In this document: positions 5,305 to 6,155 of the stretch, piece by piece
How the letters are laid out: each line of letters opens with the position of its first letter
Position numbering within the stretch: the stretch's first letter is position 1
NCBI GenBank assembly: GCA_937915775.1
Contig: CALGGQ010000210.1
Location: forward strand, 1-6,155
DNA: 6,155 bases
Source of the DNA: an uncultured Clostridia bacterium
GTDB taxonomy: Bacteria > Bacillota > Clostridia > Oscillospirales > Acutalibacteraceae
Direction: 5' to 3'
Position numbers and translations under genes: made by a program
Notes under the pieces: generated by a model
Seen by the model: only the letters and a program-made list of their open reading frames with translations
Databases searched by the model: none
Told to the model about the DNA's origin: nothing

Positions 5305-6155
5305 AAATATTACAGCCGAAGAGTTTGCGGCACTTGATTTCATTAGGGTTACAATTGTTGATTTAAGAGAGCCCGACGAGGTGCTCGTTAAAGGATTTGA
5401 AGGCGCTATTAATATACCGTTCAGCGAGTTTTATTCAAAGCTTGATGACGTACCGAACGACAAGCCGGTTTATGTGATTTGCCGCACAGGCGATTTCAGC
5501 GAGGAAATTGCGGAAATTCTTGATGACAGAGGCTATGCGGCATATAATATTGAAGGCGGCTTTGAAGCATATCAAAAGGCTGTTCAAAACGCAGCGCCTC
5601 TCTTTGTTGACGCAAAGGGCTTGAAATGCCCCGGTCCGATTGTCAAGGTTGCCGATACCGTCAAAACGCTTGAATACGGACAGAAGGTATATGTTGAAGC
5701 CACCGAGGATGCTTTTGCAAGCGATATTAAGGTGTGGTGCGACAGAACTGGTAATAAGCTTATTGATATTGACGTGCAGCCCGAGCTGATTAAAGCCACG
5801 ATTGAAAAAGCAAGAAAAGAAGAAACCACCGTCGGCGAAATTCCGCACGGCAAAAACTTTGTCGTTTTCAGCGGCGACCTTGATAAAACCATCGCCGCTT
5901 TTATTATGGCAAACGGCGCCGCTGCAATGGGCAGAGACGTTACGATTTTCTTCACCTTCTGGGGGCTCAATATTCTCCGCAAGGCGAAAAAGGTACAGGT
6001 CAAGAAAACGCTTATTGAAAAGATGTTCGGCTTTATGATGCCTAGAGGCACGCAGAAGCTCGGGCTTTCCCGTATGAATATGGGCGGCGCAGGGGCAAAG
6101 ATGATTCGCTGGATTATGAAGCGAAAAAATATCCGCTCGCTTGAACAGCTCATTG
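5294..6155 (+). CDS. Rhodanese-TusA-DsrE triple-domain sulfurtransferase (3' end outside window)
   Basis: The frame is open from ATG 5294 to the window edge, 287 codons with no stop. Three sulfur-relay domains follow in order. Residues 1-98 are a rhodanese: VTIVDLREPDEV, GAINIPFSEF, and the active loop CRTGDFS with Cys63, ending in EGGFEAYQ. Residues 103-170 are a TusA domain with DAKGLKCPGPIVKV and Cys112 in the CPGP motif. From about 186 on is a DsrE/DsrF-like domain (DrsE_2 type): KNFVVFSGDLDK, NGAAAMGRDVTIFFTFWGL, SRMNMGGAGAKM. This order is known from the C-terminal part of some CoA-disulfide-reductase-like flavoproteins, but no FAD/NAD module precedes it here. The likely role is passing persulfide sulfur to the carrier or to the TtcA-like protein. 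The start rests on the GGAGG at 5281. Only a short C-terminal part is probably missing. Confidence 0.88.
   Translation, partial: MAYKNITAEEFAALDFIRVTIVDLREPDEVLVKGFEGAINIPFSEFYSKLDDVPNDKPVYVICRTGDFSEEIAEILDDRGYAAYNIEGGFEAYQKAVQNAAPLFVDAKGLKCPGPIVKVADTVKTLEYGQKVYVEATEDAFASDIKVWCDRTGNKLIDIDVQPELIKATIEKARKEETTVGEIPHGKNFVVFSGDLDKTIAAFIMANGAAAMGRDVTIFFTFWGLNILRKAKKVQVKKTLIEKMFGFMMPRGTQKLGLSRMNMGGAGAKMIRWIMKRKNIRSLEQLI

Noticed and set aside
5435..6153. Long minus-strand open frames at the window end
   Set aside because: They are the complement of the rhodanese-TusA-DsrE gene, whose conserved motifs and GGAGG start settle the strand.
1..6155. tRNA, rRNA, CRISPR array, insertion sequence or rho-independent terminator
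   Set aside because: I found no cloverleaf, regular repeat-spacer pattern, transposase motif or GC hairpin with a T tract; the operon genes abut or overlap.

Overview
The window reads as a composite of at least two genomes. Positions 1 to about 417 look like Bacteroidales DNA: a TAnnTTTG promoter box, an A/T-rich leader with no Shine-Dalgarno, and the secreted N-terminus of an M23-type peptidase that stops matching its family abruptly. About 418-625 is a minus-strand-open fragment I do not recognise, cut at both ends. From about 625 to the end the DNA is clostridial in style: Shine-Dalgarno sites, tightly overlapping genes, and Firmicutes-like sequences, probably Oscillospiraceae/Ruminococcaceae or a relative. 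A metagenomic or amplified-DNA origin with chimeric joins is the simplest reading.

The clostridial part is one plus-strand operon for sulfur handling. It holds a 5'-truncated TusA-like carrier (to 792), a ubiquitin-fold sulfur carrier ending GGGC (795-1001), a ThiF/MoeB-type E1 adenylyltransferase (1001-1810), a JAMM/M67 metallopeptidase (1812-2225), a TcdA-like second E1-fold protein (2222 to about 2989, two frameshifts), a Cys/Met-metabolism PLP enzyme (2982-4174, one frameshift), a rhodanese-TtcA fusion (4171-5304), and a rhodanese-TusA-DsrE fusion that runs off the end (5294-6155). From the carrier gene onward every junction is a gap of at most two bases or an overlap of 1-11 bases, so translation is probably coupled.

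Together the genes resemble protein-thiocarboxylate sulfur transfer. The E1 would activate the carrier's C-terminus, rhodanese/TusA/DsrE relays would supply sulfur, the JAMM protease would trim the carrier or release an amino-acid adduct, and the PLP enzyme would pass sulfur to an activated homoserine or serine. Close precedents are CysO/Mec in Mycobacterium and HcyS/HcyF/HcyD/MetY in Wolinella. The rhodanese-TtcA fusion could instead thiolate tRNA from the same sulfur pool. The substrate is inference.

Three single-base indels lie in A or T runs. Correcting each one restores a full-length protein, so they are more likely sequencing errors than real gene decay. The main point of interest is the carrier's C-terminal Cys next to a JAMM protease gene.
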